A DNA stretch of 64,000 bases from Plotosus lineatus (Eukaryota; Chordata; Actinopteri; Siluriformes; Plotosidae), in the NCBI GenBank assembly GCA_024760905.1, contig CM045732.1, positions 50,639,996 through 50,703,995 on the forward strand, given 5' to 3'. Below, one piece after another: positions 1 to 11,600 of this stretch (positions are counted from its first letter, which is position 1; each line of letters opens with the position of its first letter). The translations under genes were made by a program, and so were the position numbers. The notes beneath the pieces are model-generated. The model had not been told where the DNA came from. It worked only from the letters and a program-made list of their open reading frames with translations, and did not search any database.

Positions 1-1060
1 ACATTAAGGAATTATTTACTGATTTAATCAATATTATGGTCTCCATAATTGTAATGTTTTAAATGATCAATGTTGGTGATCTAAATGTGTGTATTTTGAC
101 TGTGGTTACCTGTGGTAATCCAAACTTTTTCTAACCTCAAATGTCTAATTTTAAATATTGAAGTTTAACATGCCTTTCACAAGAATGTGTCAAATAAAGA
201 ATATAATTAAGCAATGGCTGTCTGTGATTGCAGGTGTTTTGTTCAGTACTGCAGTGCCTTTTCTCTGATGAATTAACTATTCTGTATAGGTGGACCAGAC
301 AACTTGACAGTCATGTCACTGGAATGTGACCACCATGGCCGGTCATGTGCTACTTGCAGAGAATATTTCTACCCGTCTTCTCTATGTGGTTGTGCAATTT
401 GTCCAGGGTTTCGAAACAAATTAAACTAACTCCATATTTTGAGGTTGGACCATTACATTCAATCTTAAACTGAGTTTATTTCAAAGCGGTAATCTGCCTC
501 AGGTGCACAACCGACCTCTCTATTAGGGCTGTGAACTTTTAACAAGGTCAGAGATCATGACTTCATACTGTTTTAATCCTGTAAGGGAAATTTTGGTTCT
601 GCATTTAACCCTACTCATGGTGCAATGCCCATTGAGCAGCTGGGGGTTTAGGTACCACCCAATCCTACTCGGCTCACTGGGAGGCCAAGACTCATCTGGG
701 CAAAGCAAAGGTAGATGCTAAACAGCTCAGCAGATCATTGCAAGGCAACTTTAAAATAACCCAATAAGAAGGTCTGAACTGTGAGTAAAGCGGAGTGCTG
801 ATAATACTTTGCACCCAAGTAGCACATCTGTTGGGTTTATTCTCTGGTTTACTTTACAACCAAAATACTCAATTTACAAACGAGCACACTAACCCAAAGT
901 TTGGAAAGTAAAATTGTTGTACTGCAAAGTTAAAGGAAGACATAAATGATCACTTTTTTTTCTAAACAAAGTATATATTTTTTTTTTCCATGAGCTGGAA
1001 CGTTCCAGGCCATCGTAAGGCATCATAGAATTCGGTCATCTTTTTAATAAAAAAAATCAA
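1..1060. other. Intergenic DNA downstream of gskip
   Basis: No gene is recognised here. The stretch is AT-rich with short T and A runs. Around 490-720 there is a moderately conserved-looking segment that resembles a decayed dispersed fish repeat (it runs through short ORFs without any protein likeness). The gskip transcript on the minus strand probably ends just inside the right border. Confidence 0.5.
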
Positions 1061-1078
1061 GCAGCTTTTCCGGTCCCA

Positions 1079-1084
1079 TTTATT
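1079..1084 (-). terminator. Candidate gskip polyadenylation signal
   Basis: The plus strand reads TTTATT, so the minus strand carries the canonical AATAAA signal about 360 nt after the gskip stop codon. This would give a 3'UTR of normal length. No transcript data support it; other AT-rich hexamers lie nearby. Confidence 0.45.
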
Positions 1085-1441
1085 CAAAATAGTAAAGCTT
1101 TACATAAAACAGCACAGAGCTGGCTTTTGTTGCTAGTTACAATATTGGCTGACGAATGGTATTTTGCTGGTCTTGTGCATGTGCAAAAGTATTTTGCAGA
1201 CCCTTCACTCAATCATACAGCACCCTCTTTTTTTTACCATACCATAAAACACTGCTCTAACTCGAATCCAATAAAAAAAGTCTTTGACAAATCAAGAGCA
1301 TAACTAAAATGAAACGAGGTGCTCTGGGTTGGAAAGGGTGCCACTGATGCTTAAGCTGACTGTTGCACTGAGCAGAGCTGCAGCATGATCACTAGCTAGC
1401 AATGATGTTTGTAAGCAACTCCTGGGATCGAGCTGAAGGTT

Positions 1442-1931
1442 TCACTGTCCATTCTGCTTGAGCCTTTCGAGTCGCTGGAGCAGGGCACTTCCGAATGCAT
1501 CTCTGTAACCCGGGCTCAGAGAATCCAGGAGTGAGTAAACAGTCTCATGATACGGAGAGTTCATCCCTATATCCACCTGATCATAGGTGTGTCCCACTAC
1601 CTGCAATGCAAAGCAGTAATAATGGATGAAACCAGGAATTCAGTGAGATCAACACACCATAAGAAAAAGCAGACTGTGGTCCTGTACTCACCCTGAGCCC
1701 AGCTTCACTGAGCTCCAAGCAGTAGAGCTTCCCTTCTCTGGTCTCCACATTGATGAATGCCAAATCCAGGCCATTGCTGAGAATTTTAGAAACGAACATG
1801 TTGCTGACTGCAAACAGGACGTCACTAACTATAGCTTCAGCCTCCAGCCTCATGTCTTTAACGCCATGTTCAACACAGTTGTCGTCATAGGAGGACATGG
1901 GCAGATCCTCGGGCTGACAGTCCACCTCCAT
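1442..1931 (-). CDS. gskip: GSK3-beta interaction protein (GSKIP)
   Basis: GSKIP is a small cytosolic A-kinase anchoring protein that binds the RII subunit of PKA and binds and inhibits GSK3-beta. Two coding exons are seen: 1692-1931 (ATG at 1931-1929) and 1442-1600 (stop TGA at 1444-1442), joined across a 91-bp GT-AG intron. They give 132 residues; human GSKIP has 139. The N-terminal exon carries the amphipathic RII-binding helix, including [10 protein letters not shown] and [13 protein letters not shown], followed by the GSKIP-domain strand [20 protein letters not shown]. The second exon carries [14 protein letters not shown] and ends in [14 protein letters not shown], which matches the C-terminal GSK3-binding helix of the family. 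The gene is divergent to atg2b, as in human. The reading frame is intact. Family membership is known biology; function here is inferred from identity. Confidence 0.95.
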
Positions 1932-2329
1932 GCCCTAAACACAACATTGAGTACTTTACTCCATACTGCTTCATACTCCAATGGGAAAAACTGACGCAGT
2001 TGAGCATCTTAGCGAGCAAGCTGCTTTAAGAAAAGATAACACACAGATAATCTCCCTGAACTGTAATAACGCACTGACAAAAAACCCTTAAATTATAGTA
2101 AATATGTACTTGCGTGACAAATTACAAAAGGAAAAGTTAAAGATACAACTCAACATACTTCATATAGACTAGCTGATTATGCTAGCTAATGCTAACAAAT
2201 AGCATAACACTGCTAACTACAACTTAAGGCAAGAGTTGGAGAACATTATAAATGTATTATATGAAAAATAATACACAGTGTACGTTAAATAAGGTATTGT
2301 GTGGAGCAATAACGATAAATAGTGTAAAC

Positions 2330-2460
2330 ATCGATAATGTTGTTGACTACAGACCTCCTCCGGGGGAAGTTCACTTGTACACTTCCGGCTCATGCCGGCA
2401 AATAGTGTGTTCACTACCAACAATCCGACACACAATTTCTCACGTGTACGGTATGTGTAT
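2330..2460. promoter_or_regulatory. Candidate gskip (possibly shared) promoter
   Basis: About 400-500 bp upstream of the gskip ATG there is a short GC-richer island in AT-rich DNA. It has an ETS/GABP-type CACTTCCGG at 2380-2388 and a TCACGTG E-box at 2440-2446. Such motifs are common in CpG-type housekeeping promoters. The atg2b ATG is 5 kb away, so sharing with atg2b would need an untranslated first exon. This is inference from motifs only. Confidence 0.3.
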
Positions 2461-2845
2461 TATAATAATAATAATAATAATAATAAACAATTATATATAC
2501 ACAATAATAATAGTTGTTATTATTATTATTATTATTATTATCACTGTTAAATGTGGGATCAGATCATTTAAAAGATGCCAATGATTTTAGTAGTTCTTCT
2601 AGCTGTGATATTAAGTATTTCATAATACTAGTGTGCTAATTCAAATTGTCCTTCTATACACAGACTTGTATGGCTCCAAATAAACTAGAACCTATAATAA
2701 TTAGCATGAATTATATTAGAGAATTAAGAATTCTCCTATAATCACCTGAAGAGAGAGGATGGATTCACCACCCCTCGAAACAGATCTGTAGTGATAAATG
2801 GAGTTTCAATAGAAAGTCTTTGTCCTGTCCTTTTATTTTTATTAT

Positions 2846-2893
<48 letters not shown>
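2461..2893. repeat. Microsatellites: (TAA)n, (TTA)n and (TA)n
   Basis: Three simple repeats lie close together: an AAT-type run at about 2461-2488, a TTA-type run at about 2517-2541, and a TA run at about 2849-2893. The first two are mutually complementary and could fold back on each other. The DNA between them shows no gene. Confidence 0.85.
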
Positions 2894-2897
<4 letters not shown>

Positions 2898-2919
2898 TTT
2901 TTTTTATTATTAAATCATG

Positions 2920-3190
2920 TGTAACAGCTACCTTACAGCAATTAAGGTCCTGGTTTTGAGGCCGCGGATTGGCGAGAGTATTTGTGGGTGGAGTTTGTAT
3001 ATTATCCTTCTGCCTGCAAAGTGCTTCTCTGGGTACGCCCACAGTCCAAAGACTTGCATATAAGTTGGTTATTTAGCTGTTCCGAATTATCCTCAGGTTT
3101 GTGTCAGTGGTTTGACGGGCTGTGTATGGTGTACGCAGCCTTCACTGAGTGGTTGCTGAGACGGCTCCAGCTCCCTATGGCTTAATCAGT
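2920..3190 (+). mobile_element. Dispersed fish SINE-like repeat, decayed copy
   Basis: This copy has the family's recognisable middle, CCACAGTCCAAAGACTTGCA, and a degraded tail ending in AGTAAGTAAATAAACGAGTG. Better copies at 20585-20880, 41195-41530 and 46860-47160 show a tRNA-like head, a central block containing TTTCCTC...CACAGT..AAA.ACATGCA, and a tail with TGATGGTC...GCTGTTCAGGGTGTA. The family is widespread in teleosts; I do not assign a name. Confidence 0.5.
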
Positions 3191-4510
3191 TGAGTAAGTA
3201 AATAAACGAGTGAGTGAGCGTGTGTATTCCTGAACATATTCGACAGAGCCTGCCTTGTAAACTGCCCAGATTGGTGTAGTGTGAACGCGCCTGTGCGTCA
3301 GACGTGCATGTGTAACGAATGTGCGGCCGAGGAATCACACTGGAGACTGCACAGTCATTAAAGTGTTTGTAAACACTATTAGCTTCATCCACACACAAGG
3401 TGAGAGATGTGATGTTTACGCGTAGACCACTTTTTAAATGTTGTTCTGGAGTCTTCCGCGTGCACTGATCAGTTTAATGCAGATAGTTGGTGTTTATACA
3501 ATGACAATGGAGCTCGAGTTGTACGCCAGATGCATTTTATTTTGTAGCTTTAGCTTCCTAGCTAGCATATATAACAAGCTAAAGTGTGCAGGTCGGTCGC
3601 CCGTCTAGAGTTGACTATCTGAGACCGTGAAGGCGTAATGGATTCTGCACATGACTAGAGTATTGCAGGTAAACGACTCGGTTATTAAATTAATGCATAA
3701 TTATAAGATTTAATGAAAGCTTGGTATTAGCATAGCTGGTTAGCAGGGCAGCTACTTGTCATGTCTGTAGAAGTGCGCAGATGCCGGTGACTCATGGTTT
3801 GTGTCACAGAGCTGTTAATGCTAAGTTCTTATGGACACTAAGTATAGCTATGTTATAACTTAACACTTTTTGGACACAACATAATGCACCAGACACTACT
3901 GCATTTAACCGCTCACTTCACTCACTGGTGAATGTGGTGTTTGTGTTGAGTAGTGATTGTGAGAGTTTGGAAGCGCGATATTCCTACACTCCCTGCAAGG
4001 TGTGTGTGTGTGTGAAGGTTTGCACTCTCCAAATGTCCTTTTTATTTATGGACTCGTGTCGAAGACAAATATAAATATTCCGAGTTTACGGTGATTTGAG
4101 GGGTTGGGTATGACGCATAAAAACACCCCAAAGATTTTGGTGTCAATTTAGATTTAATTCTGGATCTTGGAATTTTTTAATGATTCTTTAACATGGTAAT
4201 ATTTGGGCAGTGTGATATTACAGCAGGTTCTGCCGAGGGGGTTGGAGGGGTGCTGTGGTTTTTTTTTGTCTTGGCGGACTTTGTGCTCTGCAGAAGCCCT
4301 TTTGGTATGTCAAAGAAACTCAGTTTTATTACACTTACTGTGGACCTCGAATTGTAACAAAAATGGGTCCAAAATTGAAGGTTATTTTATACTGTTTACA
4401 TGGCAGCATTGTGATGTCTGAATGCCAACTTATAAAGGTGCCCTTTTTTCCCCCAAAAAATCCAACTTCATTATACTGGCAATTTCAGCTATTCAAAACT
4501 TTTTTTTTTT
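3191..4510. other. Intergenic DNA with a CpG-richer patch
   Basis: No coding exon is recognised. The interval 3230-3480 is richer in CpG than its surroundings (for example GAACGCGCCTGTGCGTCAGACGTG) and could hold an untranslated first exon or promoter of atg2b. The rest is ordinary AT-rich DNA with a short GT run near 4000. Confidence 0.3.
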
Positions 4511-4513
4511 TTT

Positions 4514-4836
4514 TTGGCTTTTCCCTTTTTCAGGGGTTACCACAGCGAATCATCGGAGCCACATGTTTGATTTGGCACTTTTACGTCAGAGACTCTTCCT
4601 GACAAACCTTTTTTTTTTAGCAAGGGGCAGAAACACACCTAGTCTTTATCAAAGTCGGCAATGGTTCTTTTACATCGACTGCTCACTGTCGACAGCGAGC
4701 GACATGGCCGGCCTTTGATAACCCAGTTAGCTGCACTGGAGGGGGGGGCAGTGACAACCTTGTGGAGAGTGGGACTCGAACCCCCAACCTTAGGATCAGT
4801 GATCCAGAGCCCTTTACCGCCAGGCCACTACTGCCC
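4514..4836 (-). mobile_element. tRNA-headed SINE with RTE-type tail (copy 1)
   Basis: On the minus strand this reads from a tRNA-like head (complement of CCACTACTGCCC at the right end), through the B-box GGTTCGAGTCCC-like sequence next to CACTCTCCACAAGG, the body TAACTGGGTTATCAAAGG, and the tail CCGAAAAG-like sequence at the left end. The same order is seen at 32920-33278 and 63215-63902. This copy is somewhat decayed in its middle. Confidence 0.8.
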
Positions 4837-4855
4837 TTTCAGCTATTAAAAAAGA

Positions 4856-4963
4856 TGCAATATCATTTGTCAGCAATGAATGACATGATGGGTTGTGATT
4901 AGTTTTCAATAGCTGACTAATAATCACAATCCATGTCCTTCATTGCTGCTAAGTGATATTGCA
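4856..4963. repeat. Long perfect-looking inverted repeat (hairpin)
   Basis: A left arm beginning TGCAATATCATTTGTCAGCA is followed, after a loop of roughly 16 nt, by its near-complement ending TGCTAAGTGATATTGCA. The arms are about 45 nt with a handful of mismatches. It could be a short foldback transposon remnant or a palindromic MITE; no protein is encoded. Confidence 0.75.
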
Positions 4964-5169
4964 TAGCCTCATGCAGGGTGTTGAAAGTGAGTATAGCTTC
5001 CAATTGTACAAAAGAGTAACTACTAAGTTGATAAGATGCTAAAATTGACGTATACCAAAGGGTGTATTGACATCCCACTACTGTGTTCATATTTTCACAA
5101 AGCTGTAATCTTCATTTTAAAGAAATCCCTGATAGTTTATGCTGGTCATGTTTACAAAATCATATTTTG

Positions 5170-5350
5170 TCAAATTTGCGAGAATTTATACGGGGTGTTG
5201 GGCACAGTTTGACGGTTCGCTGGGAGTACCAATATGGCGACAGTGTCATGCGCTCGCTCGTAACCTGTCCTACTGACCGCCAGTGATAAAACGTCACAGT
5301 CGCGCGCACGCATATAAACAGTCACAGTGGCGCGCACGTATGTCAGTGTG
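5170..5350. promoter_or_regulatory. CpG-rich patch, candidate atg2b promoter
   Basis: This is the most CpG-dense stretch between gskip and atg2b. It contains a YY1-like CCAATATGGCGAC at about 5229-5241, a CGCTCGCTCG run, and an imperfect tandem duplication of GTCACAGT-CGCGCGCACG spaced about 35 nt apart (TATAAA lies between the copies). These are typical of a TATA/CpG promoter, but no transcript evidence is available and the atg2b start codon lies 2.2 kb downstream. Confidence 0.3.
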
Positions 5351-5859
5351 GAAGTGTGAATGAAACATTTTTTTTTTAAAGTGGTAAAACCGTATGGGAT
5401 TTTCCGTTAAAATGGTCGAAACAGCCAACCTAATTAGACACTTGGAACACCTTCATCCGACTGGATATGCTGTTTGAAGAAGCTAACAAAGGGAAAGCTG
5501 CTAAAGCTAACGATAGCACGTTAAGGCTTCACTACTCGGAGACATTCAGGACTCGCAACACAAAGAGCCAATCTACTGTTCTGGTTTTGATCCAAGGCGA
5601 GTTACAAAACCTGCTGTTACTATAATATAAATGATCATCAGTCATCACATGAACATGTAGTTATTTATAAAATTAAACTTATTCAGATGGACAGTACTCC
5701 TTTAAAAAGGTTCAGGAAACAGGTTGTTTTGAACTAGGAGTAAATATAATCATTACCTTAATTTGTTTATTGATTGCTTAGTCTGACTTGAGTGAAATCA
5801 AAATTAGTTTAAATATTTATTACTACTATTCAGGTTTACTTTATATAGCATGTAGGCTG
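5351..5859. other. Intergenic DNA without recognised feature
   Basis: AT-rich sequence between the CpG patch and the RTE fragments. No splice-flanked coding exon or repeat family is recognised. Confidence 0.4.
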
Positions 5860-6133
5860 AACCAAAGAGGAGATTTATGGATATGGTGAAGGATGACATG
5901 AGGGGAGTTGGTGTAGTGACCCCTGAAGGGAACAGCTTCTTTTCCTTTCGGCTTTTCCCTTCAGGGGTCGCCACAGCGAATCATCTGCCTCCATCTCACC
6001 CTATCCTTTGCATCTTCTTCTCTGACGACCTTCATGTCCTCCTTCACCACATCCATGAATCGTCTCTTTGGTCTTCCTCTAGGCCTTCTGCCTGGTAGTT
6101 CCAGCCTCAGCATCCTATTACCAATATACCTGA
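5860..6133. mobile_element. Two RTE LINE 3' ends, head to head
   Basis: Plus-strand bases 5860-5936 repeat the end of the RTE ORF (RFMDMVKDDM) and its tail TGACCCCTGAAGGGAACAGC. Bases 5937-6133 carry the same end in the opposite direction: CCTTTCGGCTTTTCCCTTCA followed by the complement of the ORF end (minus-strand peptide [20 protein letters not shown]). The two tails abut, making an inverted repeat. Both are 5'-truncated, as is usual for target-primed insertions. Confidence 0.85.
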
Positions 6134-6179
6134 AGGGAACAGCTGGAAGAAGCATTTAGGAAAGTGATTTCCTTTTGGT

Positions 6180-6500
6180 CGGCACAGTGCTGTGGCTACT
6201 AACAACTACCTCAAAGCAAGGTGGTCCTGGGGTTTTGTGGAGTTCACGTGCTCTCCCCATGCTCGCAGGGGTTTCCTCTGGGCACTTGTTTTCTTCCACT
6301 GTCCAAACATGCACGCATCAGCTGTAATAATGGCTGTTCCAAATTGTCCTTGCGTGTTAATGGTTGCATGTGTTGACTTCTGTAATGTAATTTTAATTGT
6401 TCAAGGTGTAACCCACCTTTACCCAGATTCAGCCGAGATGGGCTTTGGCCACACCGTGACCCTAGGATTATGTGGCTGGGTAAATGGCTTCAGCTTAAAA
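6180..6500 (+). mobile_element. Dispersed fish SINE-like repeat, decayed copy
   Basis: Contains the family's central block (CCCCATGCTCGCAGGGGTTTC, CACTGTCCAAACATGCA) and its 3' half (GTGTAACCC..CTTTACCCAGATTCAGCCGAGATGGG). Open reading frames across it are accidental. Confidence 0.6.
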
Positions 6501-7574
6501 TCGGTACCTTTTTTAAGTACATCTGGTTGGTGTATAAATCGGGCACATCCAGCATGAATTTGGTACGCTATAAAACCTTGCATGTCTAACCTTAATATCA
6601 AACAGGCTGCGTGACATAGCTAGTACCTGTTTTATCAACAGCTTGAATTAATGAGAAATTTCTAGTCCCTCGATACAGATACTTGACTACAAGGGAAAAC
6701 GTTCTATTGTCTGATAGTATGCACCTGAATACCATGATATATATTAGTGTGTGTATATATATCCACACACACTAATATATATATTTTGGTGTGTGTGGAG
6801 AGAGAGAGAGAGAGAGATATGTGGTTAGATATATATCCCCCCCCCCCCCTTCTATGCCTGTTTTGGAAGGATGGATTGTATATCATGCTGGATGGGCGGT
6901 TGAGTGGGCTGTGTGGACACTGAAGGTTTCCAACCACATTGGACGAATGTACAGATTTGAATGAAATTCAACCCCCCCCCCCCTCCCCTCCAGGTCATAG
7001 AACCATATTTAAAATGTGGTCAAAGGCCACTTTAACTGTTTTGGTATTTTCATTGAGCATTTTATCTCCAGTCAAGACAACAGTACTGTATGTTGGATGG
7101 GTTGAACTGTGGGTGTATCTGCGACTCCATGTAGCATAGCAGTGATAGCGGCTAGCTTGGCTAGTGGTATCATTAGTTAATATTTTTCTTAGCTAGAATT
7201 ATTAAAGATGCTAAAAGGAGGGGTACCCTGTGTCAGATTCCTTTGAGGCTTGAATTGTCTAAATTATGACTTTACTGCACAGTTTTAGATTTGCTATTTC
7301 AGAATGCATTTAGAAAACCTGATTTCTTTGTTACTGTTGTCTAGGTGCTGTATCTTCACATATTTTTCATGAACTGGGATTGTCTTGTCACTTTACTTCA
7401 CATGGAAGGACATTAACCTACAGAAAAAGTTGTTGGACTTGTACCATCTACAGAATGGCTGCTCGAGCTACGCGTTCAACACGGAGCAGAACATCTGAAC
7501 CTCTCCTTGGGAATGGTACCCTAGTTTAAGGTCTTCTTTGGGACTCCACGGGTTGAGTTTACAAAACAGACACA
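6501..7574. other. Intergenic DNA and probable atg2b 5'UTR
   Basis: Holds a GT/AC hairpin at about 6739-6782, a GA run at about 6798-6817, and C-runs at 6837-6849 and 6973-6983. The part nearest the atg2b ATG (from about 7420, after a polypyrimidine-poor CTACAG) is likely 5'UTR: it is less AT-rich and runs without a splice donor into the start codon. The position of the transcription start is unknown. Confidence 0.4.
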
Positions 7575-8624
7575 ATGTTGTGGCCTTTTTCAGAGTCCAT
7601 TAAAAAGAGGGCGTGCAGATACCTTCTGCATCGCTACTTGGGCAAGTTCTTCCAAGAAAAACTGAGTCTGGACCAACTTAGTGTGGATCTCTACCAAGGC
7701 AAAGGTTCACTTGCACAAGTGCCACTGGATAAATGGGTAAGTGCCTGTGTGACAGGTGGGAATGTTGCCACAGTGTTTCTTTGAGACGACTGATGCTGTA
7801 GCTCCTAATAGGTGCTTTAATGTAAACTCGATTTGCTTTTCTGAATGCATGGTGCTAACAAAGTAAAACATTAATTTATAGGTAGTTTGCGAGTATGTGA
7901 ATAATGGCAAGGGCTAGAGGTGACAGTTTAAAAACAAGGGAATGAGAATGTTTAAGCAGTTTTTAGCTGTGGCAGGCTATAGGGATGATGGTAATGATAT
8001 ACAAGTCATTTGTAGAAAAAGCGGTTACATGCTATTCTTTCCCCTCTGTATCCATATACTGTACCATGTTTTTGGAATAGCTTAAAATATGTAGAAATGC
8101 ATCTAGTGGTTTCTAATTGGGGGATGTAGGAATAAAAAGAGCAGCAAAGTTCTGTAATGTTTAAGTACTATAATTATAGACAAAAGATGATGTTGGTTGA
8201 CTGGTCCTGTTTAATATCCCTGCAGTCGCTAAATGAGATCCTGGAGTCGGTGGATGCTCCATTGGAAGTGACTGAGGGCTTTATCCAGGCCATTTCCCTC
8301 ACTGTTCCCTGGGCATCATTACTTCAGGACATCTGTGTTCTGGAAGTAAAAGGATTGGAAATGGTTTTCAGGCCAAGGCCACGCATGAGTAAGTGGTACA
8401 GTTGGTTGGTTGTGTTATAACAACCTTTGACGGCTTGCATAAGTTCTTTCACATCAATCTTGTTTGTTTAGCATCTGGTATGGAGCCAATGTACTGGTCT
8501 AGCTTCATGACTAGCAGTATCCAGCTGGCGAGGGAATGTCTGAGTCAGAGACTAACCGATGACCTGGGAGAGAGTTTCCAGCCTCTGGAAGGCATCGAGA
8601 AGTTTGCCGAGACAATAGAGACTG
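7575..8624 (+). other. atg2b: ATG2B chorein-N lipid-entry domain (exons 1-3)
   Basis: Exons 1-3 encode the N-terminal chorein domain, the mouth of the lipid channel that docks on the ER. Visible family landmarks are GKFFQEKLSLDQLSVDLYQG, PLEVTEGFIQ, SLTVPWASLLQDICVLEVKG and EPMYWSSFMTSSIQLA. A G-run (8650-8659) starts 26 nt into intron 3. Confidence 0.9.
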
Positions 8625-11600
8625 GTACCAAATTCTTATCTAAATCATTGGGGGGGGGGGTGTCACTTTTTAAAAAAGGGAAACTAGTAAAAAAACAGCC
8701 ATCTTTGGAAAGCTTCCCACTAATTCAGTGGGATGGTGAGTTGTATTCATGCGCTTGGAGTTTCTATACTGGTCCATGACAATACCAGTTTACATGAAAC
8801 TGGTTTGTGGTGCAAAAAAGATTGGGGACTGCTGTGATGGACGGCCCTCAAATGTGCCTGCGCCTCAGTTCAGAGGCGGATGGCTAGAAGTGTGTGCTTT
8901 CACCCTCCTTGATCCTGGTGGTTGTGTGATGAAATCAATACTTAATGGGTGGAAATTGGAAACAACGAAATTTAAGGAGTAAAATGGGGGGGGGACCCAA
9001 AAACTTGTATGCCATTGGACTTATTTTCTTATTTAGTTAGGTTTTGTTTACATTGGGGCCATGATTAAAAAGGAAAAAACACAGGAATTTCATAACCTTA
9101 AGAAAGACCATGATTTTAAGACATTCTGGCACAAAAGATTCAACAAATTGAGGAACTTGAAAACATGATTCGATTCAGTCAAGTTCAAAGTCCCTTACAG
9201 TGACACACAAATGTCTTGTTCTGTTTAGATCTTTTTAGCTCCGCCATGTTACTACATTTCCGACCTTTTGATAAAGATTTATATCCAATTATAATGACTC
9301 CCAAAACTTCATGGCTAAAGTTGAGACAAATGGTCAAGCTCATGATCTGCCAGAGTTCCCCTCAAGCTCATTCATTGCATCACGAGTTGATCCCATGAAC
9401 CTACATGCACATCTCAAATTGTGGAGATCATGGCCGTTGCCCCAGTGTAAACCCAGGGTTACATAAAAACCAGTACAGTAATGCAAACTGTGCGCTTATG
9501 CCTAATTTTATTTTGGTTATACAGAAACTAAATCTAGTGCTAGTTGTAGATCAGCTTGTTTCATTCAGTTTGGAAATTAACAAAGTGCCTGCTGAAGGTG
9601 CAGCTTTTTGCAAGTACCTGCTGTTGAATGAGTTTCCATTTTCTTGTTCAGTTCTGAGAAGAGTCAAGGTCACATTTTTGGATACAGTCCTCAAGATTGA
9701 ACATGTTCCAGAAAATTCCAAAACGGGAATTGCCCTCGAAATCCGAATCAAAAGGTAAACAGTAGTAACACCATATACACACCACTTTATTAGGAATAGC
9801 AGTTCACCTGTTCATTCAAGCAGTTAGTCATCAACCAATCAGGTGACGGCCACACAGTGCAGATAAACAGGTAATCATGTTAAACAACATGATGGAAGAT
9901 GTAACTTCATGGACTTTACTCATGTCGTGGCTGTTAGTGTAGTGCAAGAGTGTTCAGGAAACGGATGAGGTCTTGGGATTTCTCTTTTTGGCCTCAAGAA
10001 GCCATAAACTCCTCCGTCCTGAGGATTTCATCAGGGTCAATTTTGAAGGTTTACAACAAAGCTTTGTCTGCTGCAAACATGACAGTAGTGTTCACTTTGT
10101 GAAACAACTTTATCTTTAAAATCTGGTTTTGTATGTTCATGTGTATGAGCTGTTCCTATAGAAACAATAACCTGTGAGGAGTGTTCATGTTCTATCCAGA
10201 GTTAACACATTTTTATATAAAACGAGTGCACACCTTCCAAACAGATCAGGCAAACATCCATGCACACACGTAAGTAGTTAGACACCCAGTGGTACACATT
10301 ACCAACTTCACAACCAGTCTATATCCAGGCTGCGAAAGCGGGTGAAACACCAACTAATTGTTCATAAAATGTTTACCTGGAGAAAACATAAGCAAGCACA
10401 GGGAGACAATGCAAACTTCGCAGAGAACCACCCGAGCTTTGGATTTGCACCCAAGACCACCTTACTGTGAGGTGGATGTTGGTGGTATTCAGGGTGTACC
10501 CTGCCTTTGCCCTTGTTTTAACAGATGTAGGCTTCAGTTGCTCTGCTATCCAAATAGGATTTTGTCGTTTGGCGAGTGAGTGATGGGTCAGTGTGCTGTT
10601 TTGAAGGGTTCTTTCAAATTGCGCTAAATGTGTGGGGTTTTTTTTTAAACAACTTTGTGCCTTGGCTTTGTTAGGATGGTTTACTGTGACGAAACTGCCG
10701 AAGAGGGCTCAAGTGTTAACATCGATCAGCCCACATTTGTGCACAAAAACCTGACACTGGAGGGTGTAACTTTTTTCTGGCATGAGTTTTGTGAGGCGTC
10801 TCGTACCAATGTCAAAACATCCCCAACTCAGTCGGTGAGTTTATTCCGATATGTATATACACGTGGTATTACAGACATAGTTAATTCGATATGAATATAA
10901 TGGCATCCCAAATTCTTTATATGGTACAAATCAATGTCTTCACATTTTCAAAACTTTTTGCTTCATTTTGTCGTATCTGACTCTGCTCTCGAATTTACAG
11001 GAAACTGAGCCCAAGCTATCACCAAGCTGGAATCCAAAAATTATCTGTGAGCCTCACCCACAGTTCACGGAGCCTATTTGTGCCAGCACACCTTTTGAAC
11101 CTGTGCAGGTTGGATGCCTTGGTGGAAAACTGGAGCTGTCCCTGGTCCTAAAGCAAATTGAAGCCATGCCTGGAGCCAAGGTATGGAGCCCTACAGTAAA
11201 TTTGGGGGGGGGTTTGGTCTTTCAAAACCTTACTTGGCGCAGCAATTACTTTGGTCTACACATGCATGGAATATTTTATGAATAATCTCAAGCCATCATT
11301 GCTTAGAATCGGTTTCTGTAACATGAGATTTTTTAACTATAGTATAGAGACTATATACCGGTATACTATAGCCAAAAGTATGTGGACAGTTGACCATTTA
11401 TACACACATGTAGGCCATTCCAAATTACTGCCACCACATCGTAAGTACACACCCTTTACTGTAGTTTTCTTTTGGGAACACTTAACCCATGTTGATGCCT
11501 ATGGTTTTGAAATGGAAGTGCACACTCTAAGGCTGAAGCTAGTCCAACAAATTATTAATTACAGCATGTAAACACCATGGCATTATGACAAACTGAAGCA

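Noticed and set aside
6704..7139. Proline-rich ORFs around poly-C runs
   Set aside because: They depend on homopolymer runs and have no splice context or protein likeness.
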